This document shows, piece by piece, positions 46,150-58,500 of a stretch of 64,000 nucleotides of DNA; position 1 is the stretch's first letter, and the number at the start of each line of letters is the position of its first letter. Origin of the DNA: Zea mays (taxonomy: Eukaryota; Streptophyta; Magnoliopsida; Poales; Poaceae); NCBI RefSeq assembly GCF_902167145.1, contig NC_050097.1, positions 168,422,923-168,486,922 of the forward strand. The letters run 5' to 3'. The notes below the pieces were generated by a model. It was not told where the DNA came from and made no database searches. It was given only the letters and a program-made list of their open reading frames with translations. Position numbers and translations under genes: made by a program.

Positions 46150-47648
46150 ACACGCTAAGGGGTGTTTAGAACGTATCCAAGGTGTTGAACTACTGAAAGT
46201 TCATCTTCTCCAAAGTTTACCCCTTCTAGCTGGAATTGAGCTATTTTGAACTTAAAATCTTAGAAGTTGACCTTATGAACCTGTGAATCATAAACTTAGC
46301 AAACTATTTAGTCCAAATGGTTGTGATGGTCATCAAGCACCAAAGCTAATATAGAAATGGATTAAGACCCATTGCCCTTTCAAAAACTAAGGAGGGAAAC
46401 CCTCCACATGTAACTAAATGTCTTATTCAAATGTCACCCCAAGGATTGTTCACACTTGGAAATGAAGGCGATCTAAGGGGATTTAGGTTTCTAAACTAGC
46501 CCTTAGAAACATGGCGCAATCTTAGGAGGTTGTTCGCCGTCGGGTCCATCTTCAATGCCATAACAGAACTATGCCATCATCTCGGATGCGTCCATGCTGC
46601 CAGAGACCTTGGAGCGTTTGGATCTCCTGACTAAGTTTAGTCTATATCACATCGAATGTTTGAATGTAAATTATGAGTAATAAACATATAGGACTCATCT
46701 CATCATTTAGTTCTTATCTGTGTAATTTGTTTTATAATTAAAATATATTTAATACTTCTAACTTGTATGCAAATATTCGATGGGACATGATTAAAATTTA
46801 GTCCACATGAACCAAATCACCCCTTTGTCTACCTCTAGCTCATCCATTGTTGTGTCGACTAGGGTCAAGGTCGCCGATGTCATCTTGTAGATCTCATGGC
46901 TCATTCGCCTGCTCTGGGAGATCATCGGGCATATCCATTGTTTCTAAGCACCTCCCGTTGGAGGTTTGAGGAGCCGTCATTGATGGGGACGAGCCCACGC
47001 CCACCGGATGTGAAAGCTGCTTGTGTGCCATCATAGAACTTCTCAAGGGTAACTGGATCAAGAGGTAGCATGTCCCCCCAATGCGCCATTGATGTCATCA
47101 AAGTCTATATGATGTTTCTCAACTCCTTAAGTTATTGATTTGGACACAGGTGATAGATAGGCTTGACACTTGAAGTTGGTTAGCCACTAAACATTTCTTA
47201 TTCATCCACTTCGAATAAGCGTGGGCCAAAATAAGCATGCGCGTGAGATTAGCCGAACTGTGACATATTATCTTGTGGTTCTCTTTGCGAAAAGAAATGC
47301 AGAGCTGAAAGGGAAATGTGCCATAGGGCCATTTCTACCTGTTTTGGTGATTAAGTGTCCAACACACCACCTGAGACTAACTATAGTGATGTGAGTATAA
47401 TTTTAAGGTTTGTGCCTTTAGATATGTTGCATATGTTCATTACAATGTTTCTAGTACTTGTGTTTGGGCTCTAACCTCTTTTGTAGAGAAAAGCACCTTT
47501 TGGGCTTAAGTTGAGCCATATTGCAAAATCTGAAGAAACACGAAGGAAAGGTATGTTTCCTACACTTAGTCAATTGGATTAGGTGCAAATTATGTTTGTC
47601 TAAGTTGCAGGGAAGCTACCAAAGAAAGCCAAAAAGGTTTGAAGGAGA
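46150..47648. repeat. Duplicated 1499-bp segment, copy A-prime
   Basis: Same length as copy A. It continues past 47648 into the complete Sirevirus LTR, so this is the copy whose right edge is in original context. It includes a second copy of the MITE (46612-46823) and of the Harbinger right end (to about 46502). Confidence 0.95.
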
Positions 47649-48688
47649 TGGGCTCAAAAGAGCCAAACTTGGTCTGGTTTGGGTTGCACCGGGCCAGTCT
47701 GGTGGTGCACCAGACCGGGTCCGTGTGACCTGACCATACTGCTCTATCTCGAGAATTTTATTATAAAATTCATCGTATCGTGAACATTTGTGGTTTGGTG
47801 CGCACTGGACCGCTTCTCCAATGGTTGTCTTCAGCGCCAAAGGCTAGCTGACGTCACCGGATGGTACGGTGGTGCACAGGCCCGATCTGGTGCCGCTCAT
47901 TTAAGCAAACAACCCAATTAGAATCTCAAACTAGGGGCCCGTGGACCAGGTCCAGTGGCGCATCGGACCGGTTTGGTGCCCCCATAGACAATAATTTTTG
48001 ACAGTTTTCTAGAAGGAAGGAGCAATGGCTCTTGGTCCTCTCGGGGCCATAAAAGGATGTCCAAGGCGCCTCCATTTAGTACATAAGCATACTAAGAGAT
48101 TTACAACACTCTGACACTCTACTGCAACTCATCTGTGCGATTATAGCGAGATCTAAGCACCGTCTTAGTGTTGTTCTTCATACTTTGTGTATTGTGCGCT
48201 TGTGTTTCTCTCTTTTGTGTTGAGTTGCTGTTTTTGATCTCTACTACTTTTACTATCTTCCACACTTACTCTATTGTGAGACTTCGATCTTTTGTAAGGC
48301 TGCAAGAGACTTCAAGTTGTGGAGATTCCCTGCGGACGAGAACACTTGTGATATAAGGAAAAACCGTGACACTCAAGTTTGATCTACGTGATCACTTGAG
48401 AGGGGTTGATTATAACCCTTGTCCAAAGGAGGACACCATAACGTGGATGTAGACTCTGCCGAACCACGAGATAAAAATTGATGTGTCTCTTGTTCGTTTA
48501 CAATTCCGTGATTTTTTCTCTGCCTAAATTCTCAACTCCAATTGTGTTATTGCTCTTATATAATTTACATCCTGAAAAAGCAATCAAGTGAAGAGGACTT
48601 ATTATCTCTTTCTTTTGACTCAAACTTGGTTTTAACTTGCATTAACTTCAATTCTAGATCAAGTTTGTGTTTTGGTGTCATTTTTGCA
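47306..48688 (+). repeat. 5' LTR of the deleted Sirevirus
   Basis: Contains GGTGCACCAGACCGGGTCCG-type palindromic blocks near 47680-47730 and 47930-47990 and a TATA-like CATAAAAG at 48049-48056. It ends directly against reverse transcriptase coding sequence. Confidence 0.9.
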
Positions 48689-48691
48689 GGA

Positions 48692-49690
48692 TCCAACTCT
48701 TTTCACTAAGACATGTAATGAAGATTTATTTGTGTGCCAAATATATATCGATGACATAATATTTGGTTCTACTAACCAAAAGTCTTGTGAGGAGTTTAGC
48801 AGGCTAATTGTGCAAAAATTCAAGATGTCAATGATGTGCGAGCTGACATTCTTTCTAGGATTTCAAGTAAAACAGCTCAAAGAAGGCATCTTTGTCTCAC
48901 AAACAAAGTACACGCAAGACATCCTTAAGAAGTTTGGTATGAAGGATGAAAATCCCATCAAGGCTCCGATGGGAACAAACGGACACTTGGACCTCGACGA
49001 GGGAGGTAAGTCCATAGATCAAAAGGTATATCAGTCTATGATAGGAAATAGGATCCTTGCTTTATTCATGCGCAAGTAGACAAGACATTATTTCCATATG
49101 CATGTGTGCTAGATTTCAATCCGACCCCAAGGAATGTCACCTTATGGCCGTGAAGCGGATCTTAAGACATTTGGTTCGTACGCCTCACTTTGGGCTCTGT
49201 TATCCTAAGGGGTCTACCATTGAATTAATTGGATACTCAGACTTTGATTATGCTGAGTGCAAGGTAGATAGGAAGAGCACATCAGGGACATGTCAGTTTT
49301 TAGGGAGGTCCTAGTGTCTTGTAGTTTAAAGAAACAAAATTTTGTTGCCCTATCCACCGTCGAGGTCGAGTATATTGTCGCAGGCCATTGCTATGCGCAA
49401 TTGCTTTAGATGAGGCAAACACTTAGGGACTTTGGCTACAATCTGAGCAAAGTCCCACTCCTATGTGATAATGAGAGTGCAATCCTCTTAGCGGATAATC
49501 TCATTGACACAGCTGCACTAACTTTCTGAGAGACCACCAATAGAGAGGAGATATTGATATCTACCATGTTAGCACCGATTACTAGCTAGCCAATATCTTC
49601 ACCGAGCTTTTAGATGAGAGGAGGTTTTGTGAGTTGTGTAGTGAGCTAAATGTCTTAGATTCACAGAAGTTGGATTGATTTATAGCATAC
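48692..49690 (+). pseudogene. Sirevirus reverse transcriptase C-terminal part and RNase H, broken
   Basis: Starts in mid-domain at DPTLFTKTC, immediately after the LTR. The catalytic YIDDIIFGST is at about 48748-48777, followed by FFLGFQVKQLKEGIFVSQTK and YTQDILKKFGM. The frame shifts near 49050. RNase H then reads LIGYSDFDYAECKVDRKSTS, then GTCQFLG, and stops at 49314. Further RNase H remnants (LLCDNESAILLADN-like, about 49455-49500) follow in other frames. The element cannot encode active enzymes. Confidence 0.85.
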
Positions 49691-50497
49691 ATTGTTTATA
49701 TGCCTTTGATCATGTCCATTATGCTTTAAATGTTGCTTATTTTGGTGCTCAAGTTGTAGAATGTCATCCTCGGACCTCACAAGTCCTTATGCATTGATGC
49801 ATATGGGGGAGGATATGCTACAACATGACCCATGGAGACTAATGTTTTTGTTTGAGTTGAGTTGATGGAGTATCAAAGGAGGATTGAAAGGGAAAAGGTG
49901 GATTTGGACAAGAGAGAATCTTCCAATGCATACAGGGTATCAATGTACTTTGTTCCAAACTTCCTTGGATTTTCATTGCATATGCTCTTCATTTGATATT
50001 TTTGGCGAGGCAATGAGGTTAGACAACTAGTTTATTTGTTTTGGTGCTTACTGCCAAATGGGGAGAAATTAAAGGCCAAAGCAACTGGATCTACCACCAT
50101 TTAAATTTTAAAAAGATTTGAGATTTTTAACTTGTATTTTTTATCAAAACCCTCTTGATAGCAAAGAGGTCTCATCTTATTGCAAAAAATGTTCTCTTAT
50201 GTGGGAGAGGCTATCTTATGAGAAAAGGGGGAGTTTTTGACTATTTGATCAAACCAAGTGTTTTAAACTGATTTGTTTTGCAAAACCAAGAGTTTTAACT
50301 TAGAAGTTAGAAAATGGCTTTGATTGGAAAATCCAAAACAAGTGGTGGCTAAAGGATCCAAATATGACAAATCATTTGAATACTCATTTAGTTTGAGTTT
50401 GATCTTCAATTTCCCAACTTTGTCTCATATTGGCTTAAGTTAGTCATAATTGAGTTGCTTTAGATGTGTTGGCATAAGTCACCAAAAAGAGAGAGAT
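49691..50497 (+). other. 3' noncoding region of the deleted Sirevirus
   Basis: No ORF supported. It holds GGGGGAGG at 49806, AAATGGGGAGAAATT near 50056, AAAGGGGGAG near 50224 and the PPT before 50498. This resembles the multiple internal purine tracts described for Sireviruses. Confidence 0.6.
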
Positions 50498-51952
50498 TGA
50501 AAGGGAAATGTACCATAGGGCCATTTCTACCTGTTTTGGTGATCAAGTGTCCAACACACCACCTAGGACTAACTATAGTGATGTGAGTATGAGCATAGGT
50601 CCATAGAAGGCAATTTGAAGAGATCATGTCCAAAAGAGCTCAAAGAGGGGACCAAATATGCAACTTGGAGTAAAATGGTATAAATGTAAGGTTTGGACCT
50701 TTAGATATGTTGCGTAGGTTCATTACAATGTTTTTAGTACTTGTGTTTGGGCTTTAACCTCTTTTGTAGAGAAAAAACAATTTTTGGGCTTAAGTTGAGC
50801 CATTTGCAAACTGTGGAGAAACAAGAAGGAAAAGGTATGTTTCCCACACTTTGTCAATTGGATTAGATGCTAATTATGTTTGTCTAAGTCATAGGGAAGC
50901 TACCAAGGAAAGCAAAAAAAGGTTTGAAGGAGATGGGCTCAAAATAGCCAAACTTTGTCTAGTCTAGGTCACACCGAATAGGTCCGATGGTGCACCGGAC
51001 TGAGTCCATGTGAATTGGCCGTACTTCTCGGCCTCAGGAATTTTATTATAGAATTCACTGGACTGTGAACAATACCAGTCCGATGCGCACTGGACCACTT
51101 CTCCAATGACTGTCTTCGTGCCCCGCCGGCTAGCTGACATCACCGGACCTGGTCCGATGCCACTCAATTAAGGAAACAACCAAATCATGATCCTAGACTA
51201 GGGGCGCGTGGACCCGGTCTGTGCTACACCAAACCGGTCCGGTGCCCCTGTAGACATCAACTTTTTGGCAGTTTTCCACAAGGAAGGAGCAACGGATCTT
51301 GGCCCTCTTGGGGCTACAAAAGGATGTCCTAGTCGCCTCCATTCAGTACACAAGCATACCAAGAGACTCACAACACTCTAACACTCTGCTGCAACTCATC
51401 CATGTGATTCTAGCGAGATCCGAGCGTCATCTTTATGTTGTTTTTCATACTTTGTATATTGTGTGCTTGTGTTTCTCTCTTTTGTGTTGAGTTACTGTTT
51501 TTGATATCTTGTGTTGTAATCTCTCCCACCCTTACTCTATTATGAGACTCCAATCTTTTGTAAGGCTGGGAAAGTCTCCAAGCTGTGGACATTCCTTGTG
51601 AATGGGAATACTTGTGATATAAGAAATAACTGTGTCACTCAAGTTTGATCTACGTGATCACTTGGGAGGGGTTGATTACAACCATTGTCCAAAGGAGGAC
51701 ACCACAACGTGGATGTAGGCTGTACCAAACCACGTGATAAAAATGTTGTGTCCCTTGTTCTTTACATTTCTATGATTTTCTCTCTTCCTAAGTTCTCAAC
51801 TTCACTTGTGTTATTGCTCTTAGTATAATTCACATCTTGAAAGAGCAATCAAGTGAAGACGACTTTTTATCTCTTTTTTCGACTCAAACTTGGGTTTAAC
51901 TTGCATTAACTTCAATTCTAGATCAAGTTTGTGTTTTATTGTCATTTTTGCA
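50498..51952 (+). repeat. 3' LTR of the deleted Sirevirus
   Basis: About 72 bp longer than the 5' LTR because it keeps a segment near 50590-50680 (GAGCATAGGTCCATAGAAGG) lacking in 47306-48688. Palindromic GGTCCGATGGTGCACCGGAC-type sequence near 50980-51000 and related blocks to 51245. Confidence 0.9.
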
Positions 51953-52448
51953 GGATCACTTATTCACCCCGTCGATGCACTCTCAAGAGCGCAACACATT
52001 ATTAATTTAGACGTCTTCCTAGGAGTCGCAACCCAATCAGTCATACAAGAAGAGGAAGTAAATGACACGTTGTCGCAATGCTTGCTGCATCTAATCTTTC
52101 CATCTACAGGAGATGACGAAACAACTCGTAGGATAGCAAGTGCGGCGCTCTCGAGCAAACACCGGAAGAAAAAACCAATACATCAAATCCATTAGACATA
52201 TTAAATAGATCCAATAGATTAGCATACGTGGAATATAAATCAGAGCAAATAGATGGAATCTATTAGCATGTATAAAAATGTAAACCAGAGCCAAATATAT
52301 GGGGTTTAATTGCATATAGAAAAATGTAAATCGGAGCTAGACTAAATTATATGTAGGAGCTCTAATGCAAGCGGAATTAGGGATTGGCTCAAGCTCTTTT
52401 TATAGAGAAAAGAAACGACTTAGTGAGTTGTTTTTGGATCTGAGTTAG
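51953..52448. other. Unassigned sequence between two Sireviruses
   Basis: An open frame continues from the LTR to 52195 (VDALSRAQHIINLDVFLGVA and onward) but is not recognised and has no start of its own. 52190-52370 contains short irregular direct repeats around TAAATCAGAGC/TAAACCAGAGCC. Confidence 0.4.
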
Positions 52449-53237
52449 TGAAAGTTGCCTAGAGGGGGGTGAATAGGCAAGTTGAAACTATTTCAACAAA
52501 AATTAGAAACAAACTGGGTAAAATCGATGTCAAAACCGGTTCAAGTGGTTTGAACGAGCTCAACTAAAGAATGAGATATAAAACTGAATTGACCTCGAAA
52601 TTCACCCAATTAACTTTGGAAATGAGATGTTCTAGATAATCCACAGGGTTCAAAGTAGTAGAACTGGGAAGGGCACATCTCAAAATCCACACACCAAAAA
52701 GATATACACAAATCTTCCACAGAATGGTGAGAGAACGAAGAACACGAACAAACACAATGAACAAGAACACAAGATTTATCCCGAGGTTTGATCACACCAC
52801 AAAAGGTGCCCTACTTCCTCGTTGAGGTGCCCACAAAGAGCAGGGTCTCTTTCAACCCTAATCCTCCCTTCACCGACCACAAAGGTCATGCCCACACACT
52901 AATCTTTGCTCAAACGAGCGGGTAATACAAACTTTCTTGTGATCTTCCACAAGATTTGGAGACTCACAAGCGACACCTAGTCGTCTAGGAGCTAGAAACT
53001 CCAAGAGTAATGAATCCACAAAGAACTCGATGTAGTACCAAAGCTCGAATGGAGAAGAGCAAGAGGGATTTAGAGATGAAGCACAAAAACCACAGCTCTC
53101 AAACTCGCTCAAAGATTTCTCTCCAAAGATTTGAAATGGGAGAGGCAAGAGATGTGTGAGAGAGAGTGGCAGGTGTTTCTCAGGTTAGAAATGGAGTTCA
53201 AATCGTGCTCTGGTGTGGGGAGAGAGGTAGGAGTGAG

Positions 53238-53245
53238 TATATATA
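53238..53245 (-). promoter_or_regulatory. TATA box in the minus-strand Sirevirus LTR
   Basis: TATATATA, about 40 bases before the palindrome-rich block begins in the upstream direction (higher coordinates). Confidence 0.65.
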
Positions 53246-53279
53246 GGTGGGGCTCAAAACTAGCCGTTGGGCTGATTTT

Positions 53280-53720
53280 GCTGTCTGAGACCGGTTGAAC
53301 TGCCCTAGGGGGCGGTTGAACCACCCCTGGCAGACCTAGCAGCCTATCTGCCAGTCTGACTGGCAGACTGCTGCGCAGACTGGTCAAGTTGACCAAAACC
53401 GGTTGAACCGCCCCTATGGACCAGTTCAACTGGTCTTGACCAGAGAGTTTAGGAGAGAAAACCCCAGTTCAACTACCCGGAGGCAAGTTCAACTGGTGTA
53501 TGGTCAAAGAGGTTCATAGTTGAAGTCGAAGTTCAGCTGGAGTTGAGAAAGCTCAACTGTAGTTGAAAAGCTCAACTGCGGTTGAAGAAGTTCAACTCAG
53601 CTAAAGTTCAGCTCCGCTGAAAAAGCTCAACTGCAGCTGAAGAAGCTTAACTCAGCTAAAGTTTAGTTCAGCTAAAAAAGCCAAACTGCAGCCGAAGAAG
53701 TTCAACTGCTTTTCAACAAG
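53280..53720 (-). repeat. Palindrome and short-repeat cluster upstream of the LTR core promoter
   Basis: Repeated CCGGTTGAAC/GTTCAACTGG blocks at 53289-53330 and 53395-53435, including a perfect 17-base odd palindrome, GACCAGTTCAACTGGTC, at 53419-53435. From 53514 to 53710 a run of GTTCAGCT, AAGCTCAACTG and AGTTGAAGAAG units alternates in orientation. Confidence 0.85.
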
Positions 53721-53959
53721 AACACTCTCAGTTTCTCAAACCTAACCACGGTGAGCCATAGAGCGTCCAAGGGATTTTGGTTTTTCGAAATAGCTTTTGA
53801 ATATAGAGGCTTGAGCTTTGGCAAACACCAACCTTCTTTTTGGATCCCCTTGATAGTACGACGATTTCTATACACAAGTTAAATAAAATATAATTAAGTA
53901 AACTCCTTGAGTAATTGGTGTCTCATGTGTGATTTCTCCATGGCGTTGCTTCATAAGGA

Positions 53960-55573
53960 TCACAAACATCTTTGTCTCTTCCTTTTGAAGCAAACACAAA
54001 TCAAACCTTGTGACTTGTACCATTTCACCATATATGAGTTCAAATCATGGCTTCAAGTCACCTTACTGATGCATAAACATATTATAACTCTTCATAGCTG
54101 ATTAGTTCAGCGACTTAGTGCAAGTACTCTCTTCTTCACCTTAGCCATGGTACCTCGGTCCACAAGCCGTCGCTTGGCCTTCAGCTTCACTTAGTTCCTT
54201 GAAGCCCTTTCCTTGCTATCTTCACCCTATCAAGCCATTCTTGAGTCACATCATATTGAGCATCCATTGAGAGAATCATTTCTTCAATATTGTGAACCTT
54301 GCTTGAATGTCTTCTAGATGTAACTGTTAAGATCAATCAAGCTCTAGTTTGATTCTCATAGAAGCATATATGGACTGATAGTAATATGGTCAAGCCAATT
54401 TGATGCGTCACGATGCTCGATCTTCACGACGTAGGATCAATCTTCAGATAACTAGCTTCAAAGAAGCCAAGATAACTTGCTGCAAGCAGCGATAACTAGT
54501 GCAACCTGACAAATAAAACTCGAAGCCAACCACCGTCTTTAACCGGCAGCCTAAATCGAGGATTCGCCCAACCACACTCTCAAAGAACCAACCAACACAG
54601 CCTACAATCAATCGAGGAGACCTCGAAGGGAGTAGGAGCACCAATTGGGAGCGGATGAAGCCGCCGCTTCTGCAATCCCGCGAAGGAATTCACAAGAGCA
54701 AAGGGGTAGAGATCACTCTCAATATTTGTTAGCACACAGCTGAACAAAGGGGTTTTGTTTTAGATTATCATAAGCTGCCTTACATCATAGACATATGGGG
54801 GTATTTATACTAGTAACAACCAGCCTTAGCGAGGTATAAACACAAAACAAAAGTATTTTCACGAGCTAATGTGAAGGAGCCTCTTCGGGAGATCTGCAGA
54901 GCTGATTTCCGTGTGGTTGTTTGACTTCTGCGCAGCCTTCAGTATTTTGACAATAACTTCTTCTAGGAATCTTCAAATGACGTGGGGTTGGATGCGTTGG
55001 AAAGCTGACTTGATAAGCTTCCTCACCATATATAGCATGCTTAATGAAACTTCGTAGAATGATGCAGTTTAATACAAAAACTTGGTCATCAAGCTGACTG
55101 TTGACCTTCTGACCAGTCAACACTAAAGTAGGTCGGCTGCCTTTCTGGTAGATGTGGTTAAGTCGGCTTTAGAAGCATTGGAAACTAGACTTCAAGAGCT
55201 TTCCAAAAAGTACTTATGTGTCTTCATAGCTTTTGGGAATCAAAAGATATGACTGTTTCTTTTGGACGGTTCTGTTGCGCTGGACTGACTCGGATATAGC
55301 TCTTCTTGCTGATTCGCCCTTGATATGTTTTGTCCTTCCTCTTTGGTGAACCTAAGTAATATTAATATACACGACTTAGGTAGCATAAAATTCTCATTAG
55401 TGTTTAAATGAAATTTATAAAGAAGCGCGTGCACCTCTTGCTGTAGCTTGTTAGCTCGACTACGTGTAATTGGTCCATCAAAGACTTGGGTTGGTGATGA
55501 TGTTGGTTGTACTTGAGTTGATGTAGTATGATTTGGGGGTTGTAACATGTTGCTTAATGGCGTGGTCATATCA
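53960..55573 (-). repeat. 3' LTR (element orientation) of the nested gypsy element
   Basis: 1614 bp. Minus-strand TATAAATA at 54802-54809. The terminal dinucleotide at 53960 is altered. Confidence 0.93.
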
Positions 55574-58500
55574 TCCTCCTCCCCTTGAAAAGGAGTCGTC
55601 CTCGACTCTGAAGTGTCTTCACTTGTAAATGGTAAGAGGTCAGCAACATTGAACGTGTTGCTCACGCCATAGCTCGGTGGAAGATCTATCGTGTATGCAT
55701 TATCATTGATCTTGGCAAGAACACGAAATGGACCATTCCCTCGTGGCTCCTGCAATAAAAGCAATCTAACCGAAGAATTTGGTACACAAAGTTTGTTAGC
55801 TCTAAACAAAAATCCATCATGTATATGATATTTTTCCCAACCTTTTCCATCTTTACAATGAATGTATGGTTCTGAAAATTCAGGATCATCATTATACATT
55901 TCTTTCAAATTTTCAAGACCCAAAACTTTTACCTCTAGTTGATTCAACAACACATTCCTTCGAGATAAGGCATCAGCGACCACATTGTCCTTACCTTTCT
56001 TATATCTCACAATGTATGGAAATGTTTCGATAAACTCAACCCATTTGGCATGGCGACAGTTTAGTTTGACTTGCCCTTTCAAATACTTCAAAGCTTCATG
56101 ATCGGAATGAATAACAAACTCTTTTGGCCATAAGTAGTGCTGCCATGTTTCAAGCGTTCGGACCAAAGCATACAATTCTTTGTCATACACAGAATAATTT
56201 AATTGAGCACCTCCCAATTTTTCATTAAAATATGCTATAGGTTTTCCTTGTTGCATTAAAACTCCTCCTATCCCAATCCCACTAGCATCACATTCTACTT
56301 CAAAAGTTTTAGTGAAATCAGGAAGAATAAGTACAGGTGCTTCAGTCAAACGTTTCTTCAATTCTAGGAAAGCATTTTCTTGTGAGTTTCCCCATTTAAA
56401 TTCAACACCTTTCTTTGTCAATTCATTTAAAGGAGAAGCGATGGTACTGAAATCTCGCACAAATCTTCTATAAAAACCAGCAAGACCATGAAAACTTCTT
56501 ACTTGACTTACATTCGTTGGAGCTGGCCAATCCTTGATGGCTTTCACCTTGGATTCATCCACCTCTATTCCTTTTGCTGAAACAACAAAGCCAAGAAACA
56601 CAACATGGTCTGTGCAAAAACTGCACTTCTCAAGATTAGCAAATAATTTCTCCTTTCTTAGCTTAAAACTTGTCGAATGTGTTTCACATGTTCATCAAAA
56701 GACTTGCTGTAAATTAGAATATCATCGAAGTAGACAACAACAAATTTTCCAATGAAAGTTCTTAAGACATGGTTCATTAATCTCATAAAGGTACTAGGAG
56801 CATTAGTCAACCCAAAGGGCATTACTAACCATTCATACAACCCAAATTTTGTTTTAAATGCAGTCTTCCATTCATCTCCAGTTTTCATTCTTATTTGATG
56901 GTATCCACTTCTCAAATCAATTTTAGTAAAAATTGTGGAACCACTTAATTCATCAAGCATATCATCTAGCCGTGGAATAGGATGGCGATAGCGAACGGTA
57001 ATATTATTTATAGCTCTACAATCAACACACATCCTCCAAGATCCATCTTTCTTAGGTACTAAAATCACAGGAACAGCACAAGGGCTTAAGCTTTCACGAA
57101 CAAAACCTTTATCAAGAAGTTCTTGTACTTGCCTTTGTATTTCCTTAGTTTCTTCGGGATTGGTTCGATATGGTGGACGGTTAGGAAGTGCAGCCCCTGG
57201 AATAAGATCGATTTGATGCTCAATCCCTCGAATTGGAGGTAGTCCAGCCGGTGTTTCTTGTGGAAATACGTCTTCATAGTCCTGCAAAAGATCAGCCACA
57301 ACACTAGGAAGAGATGTTATGTCGTTAGGAGAAATCAAAACATCTTTGTTCACAAGTACAAAGAGTACTTGATATGGGTTGTTCCTCACTTCTCTCAGCT
57401 CAGATTTTGTGGCTAGCATAACTAGATGTTCTCCCTCTTCCTTCCTTTTATCTCTTGAATTTGGCTTGTAGTACTCGCTCACCAAATTGTGGATGACACT
57501 CAATTTCTTTTGCTCTTCTCCTCCTCTACTTGCTGCACTAATTTTAGTTTTCTTTTGTAAGTGTTCAGCCATGATTTGTTGGGGGGTCATAGGCTTGAGT
57601 ACATACTTTCTCCCTTTCAGATCTAGTGTGTACTGATTTGTTATTCCATAATGCTGAGAATAACGGTCATATTGCCAAGGTCTTCCCAGCAGCAAGTGAC
57701 ACACAGACATGGGTGCAACATCGCACTCCACCGTGTCAACATACTCTCCAATCTTGAATGAAACTTTCACCTTATAACCAATCTTCATATCTCCTGATTC
57801 ATTCAACCATTGGACATGATATGGATGAGGGTGTCGCTGCAACTTCAGATCAAGTCTTTCAACCATCTCACGACTTGCAAGATTATGGCAACTTCCTCCA
57901 TCAATGTTCACCTTTACTACTTTGTCTTGCACTTTTGCTCTCATTTGAAAAAGATTATGTCGTTGTCCAATTTCAGCTTCTTTCATTTGAACGCTCAATA
58001 TTTGTGTAACCACAGGAGCGGTACTATGCTCAAATTCACTTCCCGTTTGTTCTTCCAATTTATCAGTGTCATCTACATTTCCTGCTTTAGCTTCCTCTTC
58101 ACTAGCTGATGTATATTCTCCATCATCAGTCACAAGGATCACACGATTATTTGGACACTCCTTAATGACATGACCACGACCTCCACATTTGAAGCACTGA
58201 ATACCACTACTCTTGGATGTTGAACCCATTGATGTAGAAGTGGATGCTGCTGATTTAGAACCCATGATTGGAGCAGCAGCGTTCTTTCCACTATAATTGC
58301 TTTGAATGTGGGATTGCAAGTCTCCAGTTGAACCTTTTGATGCTAAGGGTGCAACAGTAAACCTTGAGCTTCCTCCAGTCATGGTTCGTGCACCATATGA
58401 CAATGGTTTGTTGTTCTTAGCATCTTGCTGCAGCTGGCGTTCAGCTTTGGTGGCTTGATGTACCAAATCAATAAGACATCGGTACGGCTGAAACTCAACA

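Larger units (their letters stand above)
47306..51952 (+). mobile_element. Sirevirus-type copia element, internally deleted
   Basis: Two LTRs, 47306-48688 (1383 bp) and 50498-51952 (1455 bp), start TGAAAGGGAAATGT and end GTCATTTTTGCA. The internal 1.8 kb holds only the last part of reverse transcriptase, RNase H and the 3' noncoding region. The PBS, gag, protease and integrase are missing. A purine tract (CCAAAAAGAGAGAGAT) precedes the 3' LTR. No matching 5-bp target duplication was found (AGAGC on the left, GGATC on the right). Confidence 0.9.

Noticed and set aside
51890..52195. 101-residue ORF after the Sirevirus 3' LTR
   Set aside because: It starts inside the LTR and has no recognisable domain; not enough to call a gene.
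54444..55123. Small ORFs repeated at 60734-61413
   Set aside because: They are chance frames in the two LTRs of the nested gypsy element.
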